Source of the DNA: Lucinisca nassula
Taxonomy: Eukaryota; Mollusca; Bivalvia; Lucinida; Lucinidae
Assembly: GCA_963580285.1 (NCBI GenBank)
Contig: OY757026.1
Span: 41,973,748-42,037,747 of the forward strand
Direction of reading: 5' to 3'
Length of the DNA: 64,000 bases
Position numbers and translations under genes: made by a program. Below the pieces are notes generated by a model. It worked only from the letters and a program-made list of their open reading frames with translations. It did no database searches and had not been told where the DNA came from. Below are positions 43,031-55,560 of this stretch, piece after piece. Position 1 is the stretch's first letter, and each line of letters opens with the position of its first letter.

Positions 43031-43659
43031 GGCCGATTTTGTTAGTTGTGAGCTTGGCATGTAAATGTCATGGCATTTTGTTGCAAAACATAATATCATT
43101 AAACTTGGCATAATGTTTATTGCCATATACCTTATGAAAACATATATGTTCTTATAGCAGTGGTTAGATATGTATGTTGATTTAGTTTAATATGTGGTAA
43201 AAATAATTTAGATATTAAAGGATGTTTTTAACCAGAGAAGACGGACTTGTTTGGACGGTGTACCTGAATGTCTTGTCAACAATGAGCTTTTAGCATATCT
43301 TTTGCTATGCCTGCCAGTGTGCTAAGGGCTGCAAAGTCAGAAGCAAGTGGTCTAGAATCACGCCAGATGACACATTTCGTAGCATCTGATCTGGGTGTAC
43401 TATGTTTGCTAAACCCTGTATGTCTCAATTCTTGATGGAAATACGGCATACTTACTAAAATGCTGTTTGCCAGTAATTTGTAAAAAAATTATAAGGACAT
43501 TACCCTATGATAAACATAGTCACAGTGATTTTCCGATAAAAAACAATTTGAATGCCGTCGATGAAACGCCATAGCGTTTCCCCATCCACACTTTCTGTGC
43601 AGTATCTAAGAACCCAAAGCACGCACCCGGCGCCCAAATCTGATCCCAGGTCATTTTTT

Positions 43660-45588
43660 AGCTCACCTGTCACGTAGTGACAAGGTGAGCTTTTGTGATC
43701 ACAATTTGTCCGTCGTCCATGCGTCCGTCCGTAAACAATTTCTTATCCGCACGATAGCATCTTCATTTATAATTTGATTTTAACCAAACGTACACACAAC
43801 TTGTACCAAAATGAGATCTTGGTTCCTTTCTTGAACCAGCCATATCCCATCATCTGTTACGGAGTTACGGCCCCTGAAAGGGCAAATATTGCCTATTTTG
43901 GCCTTGTCTGCACGATGTCATCTTCATTTATGATATTAATTTAACCAAACTGTCCATTTGGCCTTCCTATGTTTAGGTTTCCATTATTGTCTGGTCGATT
44001 CGTGTTTGTGTTTCTTTCCCTTTGGTGTCTTTGATGGGTGGTGTAAGTTAATTGTATCGATTCCTGATCTTTGTTTTACTTCTGCTTTACACACAACTTG
44101 AACCACCATGAGATCTTGGTTCCTATTTTGAACCAGTCATATCCCATCATGTGTTACGAAGTTACGCCCCTGAAGGGGAAAAAAATCCTTTTTTTGGCCT
44201 TGTCTGCACGATAGCATCTTCATGTATGATTTGATTTTAACCAAACTTACACACAACTTGAACCACCATGAGATCTTGGTTCCTTTCTTGAACCAGCCAT
44301 ATCCCATCATCTGTTACGTAGTTACTGCCACAGAAAGGGTGAAAATTGCTTATTTTGGCCTTGTCCACACGATAGCATCTTCATTTATGATTTGATTTTA
44401 ACCAAACTTACGCACAACTTGTACCAGCATGAGATCTTGGTTCCTTTCTTGAACCAGCCATATCCTATTATGTGTTACGGCGTTTCGGGCCCTGAAAGGG
44501 CAAACATGCCTATTTTGGCCTTGTCTGCACGATAGCATCTTTATTTATTATTTGATTTTAACCAGACGTAAACACCACTTGTATCACCATGAGATCTGGG
44601 TTCCTTTTTTGAACCAGCCATATCCCATCATGTGTTACGGAGTAACGGCCACTGAAAGGGCAAAAATTGCTTATTTTGGCCTTGTCCGCACGATTGCATC
44701 TTCATTTATGATTTGATTTCAAACAAACTTACACACAACTTGTACAACCATCAGATCTAGGTTCCGTTCTTGAACCAGCCATATTCCATTATGCGTTACA
44801 GAGATCCGTCCCCTGTAAGCGCAAAATTGCATATTTTGGACTTGTATAAAATTATACAGGGAAAACCTTTAAAAATCTTCTCTGAAACCACAAGGCCCAT
44901 GTCTTTCATATTTGGTATGAAGCTTTACCGAGGGAACCTCTACCAAGATTGTTCAATTATAGCCCTGGGGACAAAAATAGCCCTGCCCCGGGGCCCACAT
45001 GTTTAACATAAACTTATATAGGAAAACCTTTAAAAATCTTCTCTGAAACCACAAGGCCCATATTTGGTTTGAAGCTTTATCTAGGGGACCTCTACTAAGA
45101 TGGTTCAAATTATGGCCCTTCGGCCAAAAATGGCCCCTCCTTGGGGCCCACAAAGGGAAAACCTTTAGCTATCTTCTTCTCTGAAACCACAAGGCCCAGG
45201 TCTTTCATATTTGGTATGAAGCTTCATCTATTGGACCTCTACAAAGATTGTTCAAATTATGGCTGCAGGGCGTCACTCTGGGCCCAAATGTTCTACATAG
45301 ACTTATATTGGGAAAACCTTAAAAATCTTCTTCTGGTACAGGTCTTCCATATTTGGTATGAACCTTCATCTAGTGGACCTATACCAAGACTTCAAATCAT
45401 AGCCCTGGGGCAAAAAAATTGCCCTGTCCTTGGGCTCATATGTTTTACATAGGCTTATAAAGAGAAAACGTTTTAAAAATCTTCTTCTCTGAAACCACTA
45501 GGCCCAGGTCTTTCATATTTGGTTTGAAGCTTCATCTAGGGGACCTCTACCAAGATTGTTCCACGGGGCCCACCACATGTTTTACATA

Positions 45589-45621
<33 letters not shown>

Positions 45622-45993
45622 CTTAAGGAAACCTGTAAAATTTTCCATAACTGAAACCAAAAGGCTGAGGTCTTTGATATTTGGTTTGAAGCTTTATCAA
45701 GTGACCCTCTACCAAGAATGTTCAGATTTTAGCCCTGAGGCCAAAAATGGCCCTGCCCTGGGGCCCACATGTTTTACATAAACTTTTATTGGGGGTAAAA
45801 GCTTTAAAAATCTTTTTCTCTGAAACCACAAAGACAAGGTCTTTCATAATTGGCTTGAAGCTTCATCTAGTGGAACTTTACTAAGATTGTTCGAATTATA
45901 GCCCTGGGGCCAAAATGACCCTGCCCTGGCCCCCGGGCCCACTTGTTATACTTTTGATCAGGTGAGCAACCTAGGGCCCTCTGGGCCCTCTTG
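43660..45993 (+). mobile_element. Family-4 hairpin element, copy 2, composite core
   Basis: Hairpin agctcacctgtcacg / tgacaaggtgagct, then tccgtcgtccatgcgtccgt. The first half has six ~145 bp units with cacgatagcatcttcattta and gaaccagccatatcccatca; the second half has ~150 bp units like 27.5-29.5 kb. A reversed repeat Y piece sits at 43955-44095 and a (TA)n(GA)n run at 45589-45620. It ends gagggccctctgggccctcttg-like. Confidence 0.75.
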
Positions 45994-46084
45994 TTTATTA
46001 TTCTAGTAATCATTCGATTCTATTGATATGCTACATGACTATGTACTTAACAACATTATTGTTGACCTTTTGACCCATAGGATC

Positions 46085-46388
46085 CGCCCCCCACTCATAG
46101 GGGCTTGAAGAAATATATGAGCTGCACGATGCTTTCACGCAGAGTTGATACCAACCGCACATTAGTACTGGTAATCTGCTTGGAAGGTCTAAGCCTGCCC
46201 AGGAAAACTGCTGCGAGTCGGCCCGCCCATGCATATAAACCCTATTGGTTTTATTGGGCGGCCGGGATTGAGATGTTGTTTCATCTCAATGTCGGGTAAA
46301 AGCCCCACGAAATTGGAAGCAACGTCTCCAAAATGACCTAAATAGTGTTTACGGGGATGTTAAACCTCAAATCAAACAAAATCAAACA
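46085..46388 (+). mobile_element. SINE A, best-preserved copy
   Basis: From cgccccccactcataggggc through ctgcacgatgctttcacgca, actggtaatctgcttggaag, gagatgttgtttcatctcaa and ctaaatagtgtttacgggga to the tail ttaaacctcaaatcaaacaa. About 300 bp with an A-rich tail. No clear tRNA head. Confidence 0.8.
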
Positions 46389-46518
46389 TTGACCCATAGG
46401 ACCTCTAATCGATTTAAATATGCCACATGAATATATTGATAAAACTTAAACATAACTAACTTTTACATGACTAAGAGGTCGCAGCCTAAATCCCGTTCAA
46501 TACGTTTAAAACATTTCA

Positions 46519-46719
46519 TTAACCTTTACCCTGCTGTAGGCGACAAGCCCTATCTTTGCAAACAGTGTAGATCGAGATCAGATGGCTTCTGAATCAGGAT
46601 CTACAGTGTTTGACATTCAGTTTATGAATATAAAGAAATAAACTGCATCAAGTAATTTGATTGGTTCAAAGTCAGATATGGGTGTTGCTTTATTGAATAT
46701 TCAGCTGGTTAAATGTTAA
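46519..46719. mobile_element. Palindrome-cored TTAA MITE, complete
   Basis: 201 bp from ttaacctttaccctgctg to cagctggttaaatgttaa, both ends TTAA. The core hairpin is present in shortened form. Confidence 0.75.
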
Positions 46720-46734
46720 TCATTACTTCTGCAA

Positions 46735-46930
46735 ACTTTGGTATAAAAATCTATAGTCACTCTCTCCCTTCCGATGATTCAAGAAGGACAGTTGTCAGTT
46801 TATGGCAAAAGGATGCCCACTGAACTGGTAAACCGCTTACGGATCAGCCTGCCCAGGAAACGTTTTGATAGTTAAGCTGGTAAGCTAAAATGACTCAAAA
46901 CAGTGTTGACTGGGTGGTTAAACACTAATA
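46735..46930 (+). mobile_element. SINE B body
   Basis: cactctctcccttccgatga, aggacagttgtcagtttatg, then cagcctgcccaggaaacg and cagtgttgactgggtggtta. No head is present. Confidence 0.65.
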
Positions 46931-47066
46931 CAAATACTAATCTATAAAATTGACTTTAAAATTGAATTTTATTCATATTTGCCCGTATAACCCCCTAGGG
47001 ACCGGTCGCAAAAATAAATGTTGCGCACATGACTCATGTTACGACTAATAGTTAAGCAGGATACAG

Positions 47067-47145
47067 CAATGCTGACGGACAGACGGACGGAGAGCCATTT
47101 AAGTATCCCCTGCGCTAAAGAATGGGGATATGACGAAACCAAGAA
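47067..47145 (-). repeat. Hairpin plus TCCG module, reversed fragment
   Basis: On the minus strand: atccccattctttagcgcag with ggggata, then ctctccgtccgtctgtccg. Confidence 0.55.
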
Positions 47146-47839
47146 ATGCAGAAAAGTAGAATAGCATGAAAATTTAAAACAAAAACATTATGCATTATCC
47201 TTTAAAAATGTAAGTGAATTGTTGTGACCAGTTAGTTAATATGATGTATTGATTTTAACTTCTGTTTCTTTTTATTTAAATTGGCTTTGAAACTCACCCT
47301 ATTGTCACTGTCCAACAAAACTAACATAACTCAAGTTTAGATGTGGTTGGTTTAAAATTTTAACCTTTTGAAAGATGTGCATTTTATTGTCATGCCTGAC
47401 ACAAATCATCCAATGTCGCACCTGCTTAAAGCATGCTAAAATATTAGACGGTTCACCGGTTCCTTTTTTGTCAGTTTGTCAAATTTCTAAGAATTTACGA
47501 CAAAGCTAGCTTTCATCCTTATGTTCCATTCCAATTGTCATGGGCTATGATAGCCTCACAATAATTATGTTTGATACAAACTTGCATCCATAAATTGGAA
47601 CTTCGATGCAAGCATTCATGCTTTACCATTTCCAACATTTATGGTCAAGTGATTTTCCAAGGCTAAGCAATTTGTAAATTTGGCTTTTCATAGGCATCTG
47701 TCCGAAATTTCTGAACCATAGCATTTACCATTACAATCTATAATTTAATAACTAATTTAAAGCTCCATAGCTTGACAGCAACGAACTTGTATCTATGGGT
47801 TGTTTCTTTATTGCAAGCAAACCTCTTTCGGTACCCTTA

Positions 47840-48700
47840 CGTAATCAGCTTGTTTGTTCATCCGTATGTCTGTGTGTGTATCTGTCCGTCGACATTTTCG
47901 TGTTGTATTCTTATTTAGATATATATACACTTCAAACGTTAGCCATGTCACAAAAAAGAATACACAGTTTCATCGCAAGTTACATAACTCTAGCTGCAAT
48001 ATTGTCAGTGATATTGCCTTATTTCAGCTTTTTTCTCTTTTCATCTCACATGTCTGAGAAGCCTCCGTGGTCGAGTGGTTACGCTACTCGACTTGTAAAC
48101 CAGGGGTCGCAGGTTCGATCCCGGGCTTCTCCAGACTTTCGGATGAGTCTTTAAACCGAGGTCCCGTCTCCGTATGACCTTAGCTGTTGGTGGGACGTAA
48201 AACTGAAACACTCACTCACTCATCTCACATGTCTGGTGTCATTTTGTGATCATATCTTCTCCGTTTTGCGTGCGTCCGTCCATCCATGCGAGGGTGCGTA
48301 AACCATTTCTTCCAACGCCATCTCCTAAACCACTGAACCGATTCCTCCCAAATCGGCAGATTTTTAATGTCCTTTTTCAAGATTGGTATCAGAATTCTGT
48401 CCCATGGTAACATAGTAAACACAAATTAGAGCAAACACTTTAAAAATCACTTCCAAAACCACACGACCCAGGTCTTTCATATTTGGGGTTTAAGCTTCGT
48501 CTAGCTGCGGACCTCTATAGAATGTTCATATTACAACCCTAGAGCCAAAAATGACCAGGTCACAAGGCCCACATGTTTTTCATAAATATACATAAGGAGG
48601 CCTTCTCTGAAACCACAAGGCCAAGGTCTTTGATATTGCTTATGAAGTATCATATAGTGGACTTGTACTAGGATTGTACTAAGTATAGCCGTTGGAACAA
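47840..48700 (+). repeat. Merged fragments of two TCCG-type elements
   Basis: tatctgtccgtcgacatttt and cacagtttcatcgcaagtta resemble 36.0-36.2 kb. From 48236 onward, family 4-like sequence follows (tgcgtgcgtccgtccatcc, ccaggtctttcatatttggg). Confidence 0.5.
48057..48219 (+). mobile_element. SINE C with a perfect 16 bp target duplication
   Basis: tcatctcacatgtctg lies at 48041-48056 and 48220-48235. The 163 bp body has a tRNA-Thr-like head (gtggtcgagtggttacgcta, cttgtaaaccag, gcaggttcgatcccgggct) and a tail with gtatgaccttagctgttggt and actcactcactca. The unmutated duplication points to a recent insertion. Confidence 0.9.
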
Positions 48701-49224
48701 AACTGGCCCCGCCCCGGGGCGCAAGTTTTAAATAGACTTACATAGTGAGAACCTTACAAATTCTTCTATGAAATTGCACTGCATGGGTTTTTTCAAGGTA
48801 AAGAGTCTCATTCGAGTTCAAAATGGACCTAACTTTAAAAACCGCGGGAACAGGATAGAAGACTTGGTTCTCAACTTTGGGCCATATAACCTTCAACAAA
48901 TGTACCCTATAGAGTGGCAAAGAATCCTATTGATTTGAATGTCAAAGCTCAAGGTCACAATGGACTTGACATTATTGTTTTTACACGTGTTCACTTCTCG
49001 TTTGATCTTAAGCAAAGTTCAACAGTTCAAATGTCTACATTAAGAGTGAAACACCAGTTCCTTGTAGTCAGAGGCAATCTATAAGGTCTGATAGTTCTAA
49101 CCAAATTCATATTGGAATTAGATGTTGATTAAAGGCAAACAGTTGCGAACGGACGCTACGCTTATGTTGCCTGTTGTTAAACTGTGGTAGAAGTAGGGGA
49201 AAGGATTGCGCCCCGCTCCGATTT

Positions 49225-50120
49225 AGCCCCCCCCCCCCCACCCCCGGTGGAGTTGTTTTCGCTTACTAACCAAAGGCGGTTCTTATGTCAGGGTTTTTCG
49301 CTGATACTCGTACTTGAGTGCTTGTATCGCTTATACATGTATCTTTTTGCATAGCCAATAAGCCATTTTATATGAAAATAACAAAAACTGTCCTTTTGGC
49401 TTCTGTCGTTTGCTGTTTCCATGCCCCAACCCGTTCATTTCAGAATAGGTCAAAGATCTTGCAAGTCATTCAGATCCCATCCATAAACCACGTATATTCT
49501 TGTTCTTTGTGATAAGACGCATTCAGTGACACCAACCTTCCCCTCCATTTCAAAAATGGCCCAATATCTCAGAAACCGTTCAGAAGCCAGCCTCTAACCC
49601 ATTTTTGTTCCTTGTGATAAGACACATTGAATGATGCCAACATATTGGCCATGCCCCACCCCTCCACTTCACAATAGGCCAAATATCTGAGAAACTGTTC
49701 AGAAACCCACCCCTATCCTATATATATTTATGTTCCTTATGATAAGGAACATTCAGTGACGCCAATATCGGGGCCTGGGGTCTTGTCCCGGGTCATGCCC
49801 CTCCCCTCTTTTTCATAAAAAAGCTGTATATCACAGAAACGGTTTAGATCCCCATCACTTCACCGTATGTTTTCTTGTTCATGTTAAGACCCATTTAGTC
49901 ACACCAACCCTGCCCTGGGGCAGTTTTTTGCTGGGACCGATGTACCCCAGCACTTCATAAAATGCCATATATCATAGAAGCCATTCAGATCCCCACAACA
50001 CAATCATATATATTCTTAATTTTTTCCTTATAGTTAGATACAATCGGTCGCACCAACTTGTGGGGTCCACAGTGGCTGATCCTCACCCCATTATTATTTC
50101 ATAAAAGTGTTTTCTAGTGT
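49225..50120 (+). repeat. Units of the ttcttgttccttatgataag repeat
   Basis: About five diverged units like 1-540, ending in a stretch with no clear 3' hairpin. A poly-C run at 49227-49239 precedes it. Confidence 0.6.
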
Positions 50121-50199
50121 TGCTCGATACTGTGATTACCACATTAGAGACAGCAGGTACTATTTTATCTATGAATGTAATGTGTAATTATTAAGCAAG

Positions 50200-52547
50200 A
50201 GTTTTGACACGTAAAATTGATTTAAGCCCCCCCCCCCCCCCCTCCCATTGGAATACTTTCTACTGACCGTTCCTAGGCGGTTTTTCTGTAGCGGTTGATT
50301 TATGTTTTTGTTTGTTTCTTAGTGTGTGTGTCACTTTTGTCTTTTTTTTATTAGCTCACCTGTCACGTAGTGACAAGGTGAGCTTTTGGGATCACTTTTT
50401 GTCCGTCGTGCGTTTGTGCGTGCGTGCGTGTGTGCGTGCGTAAACTTTTTCTTCAAACAACATCTCCTCCTAAACCACTAATCGGATTTTGACCAAACTT
50501 CACAGGAATGATCCTTAGGTGGTCCCCTTTCAAAGTTGTTCAAATGGTTCCAGTCTGTTGCACATCTAGGTCAGAGGAGCTAAAAATAGATTTTTTAAAT
50601 GAAAACTTTAAAAATCTTCTCTGAAACCACAAGGCCCAGGTCTTCGATATTTGGTATGAAGCTTCATCCAGTGGACCTCTACTAAGATTGTTCAAATTAT
50701 AGCCCTGGGGCCAAAAATGGCCCCGCCCCGGGGCCCACCAGTTTTACATTGGCTTATATTGGGAAAATCTTTAAAAATCTTCTTCTCTGAAACCACAAGA
50801 CCCAGGTCTTCGATATTTGGTATGAAGCTTCATCTAGTGGACCTCTACCAAGATTGTTCAAATTATAGCCCTGGGGCCAAAAATGGCCCCGCCCTGGGCC
50901 CACCAGTTTTACATTGGCTTATATAGGGAAAATCTTTAAAAATCTTCTTCTCTGAAACCGCAAGGCCCAGGTCTTTGATATTTGGTAAGAAGCTTCATCT
51001 AGTGGACCTCTACCAAGGTTGTTCAAATTATAGCCCTGGGGCCAAAAATGGCCCCACCCTGGGGCCCACTAGTTTTACATAGGCTTATATAGGGAAAACT
51101 TTAAAAATCTTCTTCTCTGAAACCGCAAGGCCCAGGTCTTTGTTATTTGGTATGAAGCTTCATCCAGTGGACCTCTACCAAGATTGTTCAAATTATAGCC
51201 CTTGGGCCAAAAATGGCCCCGCCCCGGGGCCCACCAGTTTTACACAGGCTTATATAGTGAAAATCTTTAAAAATCTTCTTCTCTGAAACCGCAAGGCCCA
51301 GGTCTTTGATATTTGGTATGAAGCTTCATCTAGTGGACCTCTACCACGATTGTTCAAATTATAGCCCTAGGGCCAAAAATGGCCCCACCCCGGGGCCCTT
51401 TGGTTTTACATGGGCTTATATAGGGAAAATCTTTAAAAATCTTCTTCTCTGAAATCACATGGCCCAGGTCTTTGATATTTGGTATGAAGCTTCATCCAGT
51501 GGACCTCTACCAAGATTGTTCAAATTATAGCCCTGGGGCCAAAAATGCCCCCACCCCTGGGCCAACCAATTTTACATAGGCTTATATAGGGAAAATCTTT
51601 AAAAATCTTCTTCTCTGAAACCACAAGGCCCAGGTCTTCGATATTATGTATGAAGCTTCATCTAGTGGACCTCTACCAACCTTGCTCAAATTATAGCCCT
51701 GGGGCCAAAAATTCCCCCACCCCGGGGCCAACCAATTTTACATAGGCTTATATAGGGAATATCTTTAAAAATCTTCTTCTCTGAAACCACAAGGCCCAGG
51801 TCTTCGATATTTGGTATGAAGCTTCGTCTAGTGGACCTCTACCAAGAGTGTTCAAATTATAGCCCTTGGGCCAAAAATGGCCCCGCCCAAGGGCCAACCA
51901 GTTTAACATAGGCTTATATAGGGAAAATTTATAAAAATCTTCTCTGAAACCGCAAGGCCCAGGTCTTTGATATTTGGTATGAAGCTTCATCTAGTGGACC
52001 TCTACCAAGATTGTTCAAATTACAGCCCTGGGGCCAAAAATGTCCCCGCCCCGGAACCCTTTGGTTTCACAAAGACTTATATAGGGAAAATCTTTAAAAA
52101 TCTCCTTCTCTGAAACCGCATGGCCCAGGTCTTTGATATTTGGTATGAAGCTTGACTACTGGACCTCTACCAAGATTGTTCAAATTATAGCCCCAGGACC
52201 CACAGGTTTTATATAGACTTATATAAGGAAAACCTTTAAAAATCTTCTTGTCTGAAGCTAGAAGGCTCTGTTCTTTGATATTTGGTATGAAGCCACTACC
52301 AAGATTATGCAAATTATAGCCATGGGGTCTCCTCGGGGCTCACTTGTTGCCTTATGGATCAGGTGAGCGACCCAGGGCCATCATGGCCCTCTTGTTTTGG
52401 ATGGTCATTAGGCCATTTTGTGGGAAAGTAACTGTCCTTTTGGCCTTCCTCTGTTTAGGTTTTCATTACGGTCTGGTCGATTCATGTTTGTGTCTCTTTC
52501 CCTTTGGTATCGATTCCTGATCTTTGTTTTACTTCTACTGACAGTTC
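50200..52547 (-). mobile_element. Repeat Y, reversed, split by a family-4 element
   Basis: The left half (50200-50352) ends gtctttttttatt and the right half (52395-52547) starts ttttggatggtcattaggcc. Joined, they read as the reverse complement of 34060-34200, so this is an occupied version of a known site. Confidence 0.75.
50353..52394 (+). mobile_element. Family-4 hairpin element, copy 3
   Basis: Hairpin agctcacctgtcacg / tgacaaggtgagct, then gtccgtcgtgcgtttgtgcg. About eleven ~160 bp units are much more alike than in copies 1 and 2 (ctagtggacctctaccaaga, ggccaaaaatggccccgccc), so this array is younger or homogenised. It ends aggtgagcgacccagggcca with hairpin and CTTG. The empty site at 34085 supports both borders to within two T residues. 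Confidence 0.85.
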
Positions 52548-52761
52548 TGTAACAAACTGTCATAGATACACAACTTCATTCATGGTTTGCCATATTTTGC
52601 CGATGCTGCCCTTGTGTACATTATTATAGCATAGTATATATTTCCTAAAAAAAAACTTGAAACTGGCCCCTGTGGCCTAAATAATGCTTATTTCTAGTTC
52701 AAATAAAGGTAATGACAGGTCGATAATAAGGTCAGAATGCGAGGTTTCTTTAAAACCTTTC

Positions 52762-53074
52762 CGCCCCCGCCCATAGGGGCTTTAAGAAATATATGGGTTG
52801 CACGATGCTTCCACGCAGGGTTGATACCGACCGCACATTAGTTCTGGTAATCTGCTTGGAAGGTCAAAGCTTGTCCTGGAAATCTGCTGCGAGTCGGCCC
52901 GTCCATGCATATAAACCCTATTGGTTTTATTGAGCGGCAGGGATTGAGATGTCGTTTCATCTCAATGTCGGGTAAAAGCTCCCACGAAATTGGAAGCAAC
53001 GTCTCCAAAATGGACAAAATGACCTAAATAGTGTTGACGGGGACTTTAAACCTCAAATCAAACAAACAAACACA
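52762..53074 (+). mobile_element. SINE A, full length
   Basis: cgcccccgcccataggggct to cctcaaatcaaacaaacaaa. It is highly similar to 46085-46388 and joined tail to tail with the next copy. Confidence 0.8.
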
Positions 53075-53405
53075 ATTTAGGTCATTATGGAGGCGTTGGT
53101 TCCAATTTTGTGATACTTTCACCCGATATGTTGATGAAATGACATTTCAATCCCTGACGCCCAATGAAACCAACAGGGTTTACAAGCATGGACACGTCTC
53201 GCAGCTGTTTTTTCTGGTCAGTGTTAGACCGTCTGTTCGAATTACCAAAACTGCTGACCGGTCGATATCAGCTCTGAGTAGGAGCATCGTGCAGCACGAT
53301 CTATTCCTCCAAGGCCCGATAGGCGGGGACCGGTCGATATCAGCTCTGAGTAGGAGCATCGTGCAGCACGATCTATTCCTCCAAGGCCCGATAGGCGGGG
53401 ATGAA
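53074..53405 (-). mobile_element. SINE A, reversed, with an internal 72 bp duplication
   Basis: Starts aatttaggtcattatggagg and ends ccaaggcccgataggcgggg. Together with the preceding copy it forms a large fold-back. It contains the direct duplication at 53256-53399. Confidence 0.75.
53256..53399. repeat. Perfect 72 bp tandem duplication
   Basis: Two identical units starting gaccggtcgatatcagctct (53256 and 53328). Lack of any mismatch suggests a recent event. Confidence 0.9.
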
Positions 53406-53419
53406 AGGGCAGTTGTCAA

Positions 53420-55310
53420 TAACTGTTGAAGGTATGTGTACTTTGTCAACCGCTTATGTGTAGCCTTCCCGTTATTAGTGTAGTTAGGTACACTGACCGC
53501 AATACATATCATCCTTATGGATTGAAATGCGCCAAATCTGCAAAGCGCCATCACATTTCTCCCGATTCTTGGTAACACAGTTATTTAACCTTTAGCTTGT
53601 TCTAAAACCACCATTTTAAGAAATATTAAACACACACCGTCCTATATAGAAAATGCCGTTTAGAAAACACTAGAGACAGTAACACATGTGAACGAAACAG
53701 GACACACTGTAACCTCTTTGATATACTTTAAGTTATAATGTAACCTCTACAGTAGAAATGCTGATTACACGTGTTAACTTAAACGGATCTAGAATTGCTT
53801 ATTGACATTCAGGGAACCAGTGACAGTTGAAAAAGCAAAACAAAGTTTCAATGGGGTGACAATGGTACTTTCATTTAGTTTCATCTTAGTTTGTCTTTTT
53901 TGTACTAAACAGTACATATAGGGATTTGTAAGCCTATCAGACATTGTTTATTCTTTGGTTTTGATACACACACACGCATGAAACTGAATAATAATTGTTA
54001 GACTACTTGTTTACTTACTTTTTTATGAATCCCTATATATCAACTTGAAATCAAGAATGTCATTGCGTAAGTGCCTTATCCGTGGTCGGCTTTTCATTCA
54101 GGAATAGGGTCACAGTAAGCGATTATTACAATTATGAAATTGTCAGTCGAAGCTCCCATGCCATAGGGTTTGTAACATGGGAACAACCTAATACAGAGCA
54201 TTATGGTCTTTGTTTATGCTTAAGAGAGATTTTTTGTGACTGATATGTTTTGCATCATTTATGTACGACCCTCTCATTTCCAGATGAATGAAAATAATAA
54301 CACAATAAGGCAAATTTCGATTACTTCAATAACGTCTTCGATTGGCGGCTCTGATTATGTCGGGCAGTGGCTCGCAAACTCTTTTGTCTTTCTTATCTTG
54401 AACCTTTCATTTTGATTTGATCCAATTCAGTATTACGAAAACTAATTTTCAAACTAACAAACAGATAGATTTCCACCAGACACACAAATATACACACAAA
54501 ACGACCGATAAATTCAGGGCTGCCCTTTCATAATCAGAGCCATTGTCAAAGTATTCAAAATTTGCATTATTGTGTTGCTCTATATTATTTTCTGGAATTG
54601 AAAGAGGTAACAGAATAGGTTCGTACATAAATGATGTGAAACATGTTAGATTCACATTGATTTAATTGAAAACAAAAACAAACGGATATGGCTCCGATGT
54701 TCCTTTGAGGATGTGTTAATTCACTGCTCGTCAACTCACGCCACAAATGATTTAGACAAGATAATTCACATTTGCTAGATAGAACCTAAACTACATCCAA
54801 GAAATTTGAAAATTTTGAGAAATCGAATGAAGTTTAAGAAATTTATTTTATTACATGCTTAAACAATAAATTGGGAGTTGATAAACAAAAATCAGTCAGA
54901 ACGATTGGACCGTTGAAATTCTATAGCTTGAAATGTAAGTACCCCCCCCCCCCCTCCCCCCACCTACTTTCAAAGTTAGGAAATGAGGCTTTGAACGACT
55001 GGTCACCAATAAAAACAAATGTGAAAAAGCACAAACGTAAAATAATTTTAACAAAAAGAAAACGACATACTTTCCATACAATTTTCTAAACGACTCCAGA
55101 AATTGAAAATTGTTTTAGCATTACATGCATAGAAAGACAACTTTAAACAATAAAAACATTAAGAGACGCCTGAGAGGTATCAGTAAAATTCATTTTAGTA
55201 AAATTCATTTTACTGGGCCATAAAAAGATTTTTTGTTGGCCACAATGTTCGTACTTGGTGCCATCATGGCTATGACAAACAGCGCTTATAACTCGCGTGA
55301 AGAAATCATC
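53420..55310. other. Mostly unique sequence, no gene recognised
   Basis: AT-rich with a C-run at 54942-54959 and cacacaca at 53970. Open frames under 75 codons have no recognisable motif on either strand. Confidence 0.4.
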
Positions 55311-55321
55311 TTATAGGATCT

Positions 55322-55560
55322 AATTAAAGTAGAAGTAAAGCAACGATCAGGAATCGAAACAATTAACTTACACCTCCCGCCACAGACACCAAAGGGAAAG
55401 AAACATACATTGAGTGACTAGACATTTATGGAAACAATAACAGGGAAAACAAGAATGGCAGTTATTTTCCCCCAAAATGACTAACTGGCTATCCAGAATA
55501 AAAATATACAAGCGATACATACAATTAGTAACAATAAATTGCACAAATAAACCGCCGGCC
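55322..55560 (+). mobile_element. Repeat Y, diverged copy
   Basis: agaagtaaagcaacgatcag, gaatcgaaacaattaactta and caccaaagggaaagaaac match 33915-34140. Frameshifts relative to that copy show the family is not coding. Confidence 0.65.

Noticed and set aside
48057..48130. Functional tRNA-Thr
   Set aside because: The anticodon stem does not pair and a SINE body and a target duplication follow, so it is a SINE head.
53180..53578. 132-codon frames on both strands with repeated peptide blocks
   Set aside because: They come from the 72 bp duplication inside a reversed SINE A, not from a gene.
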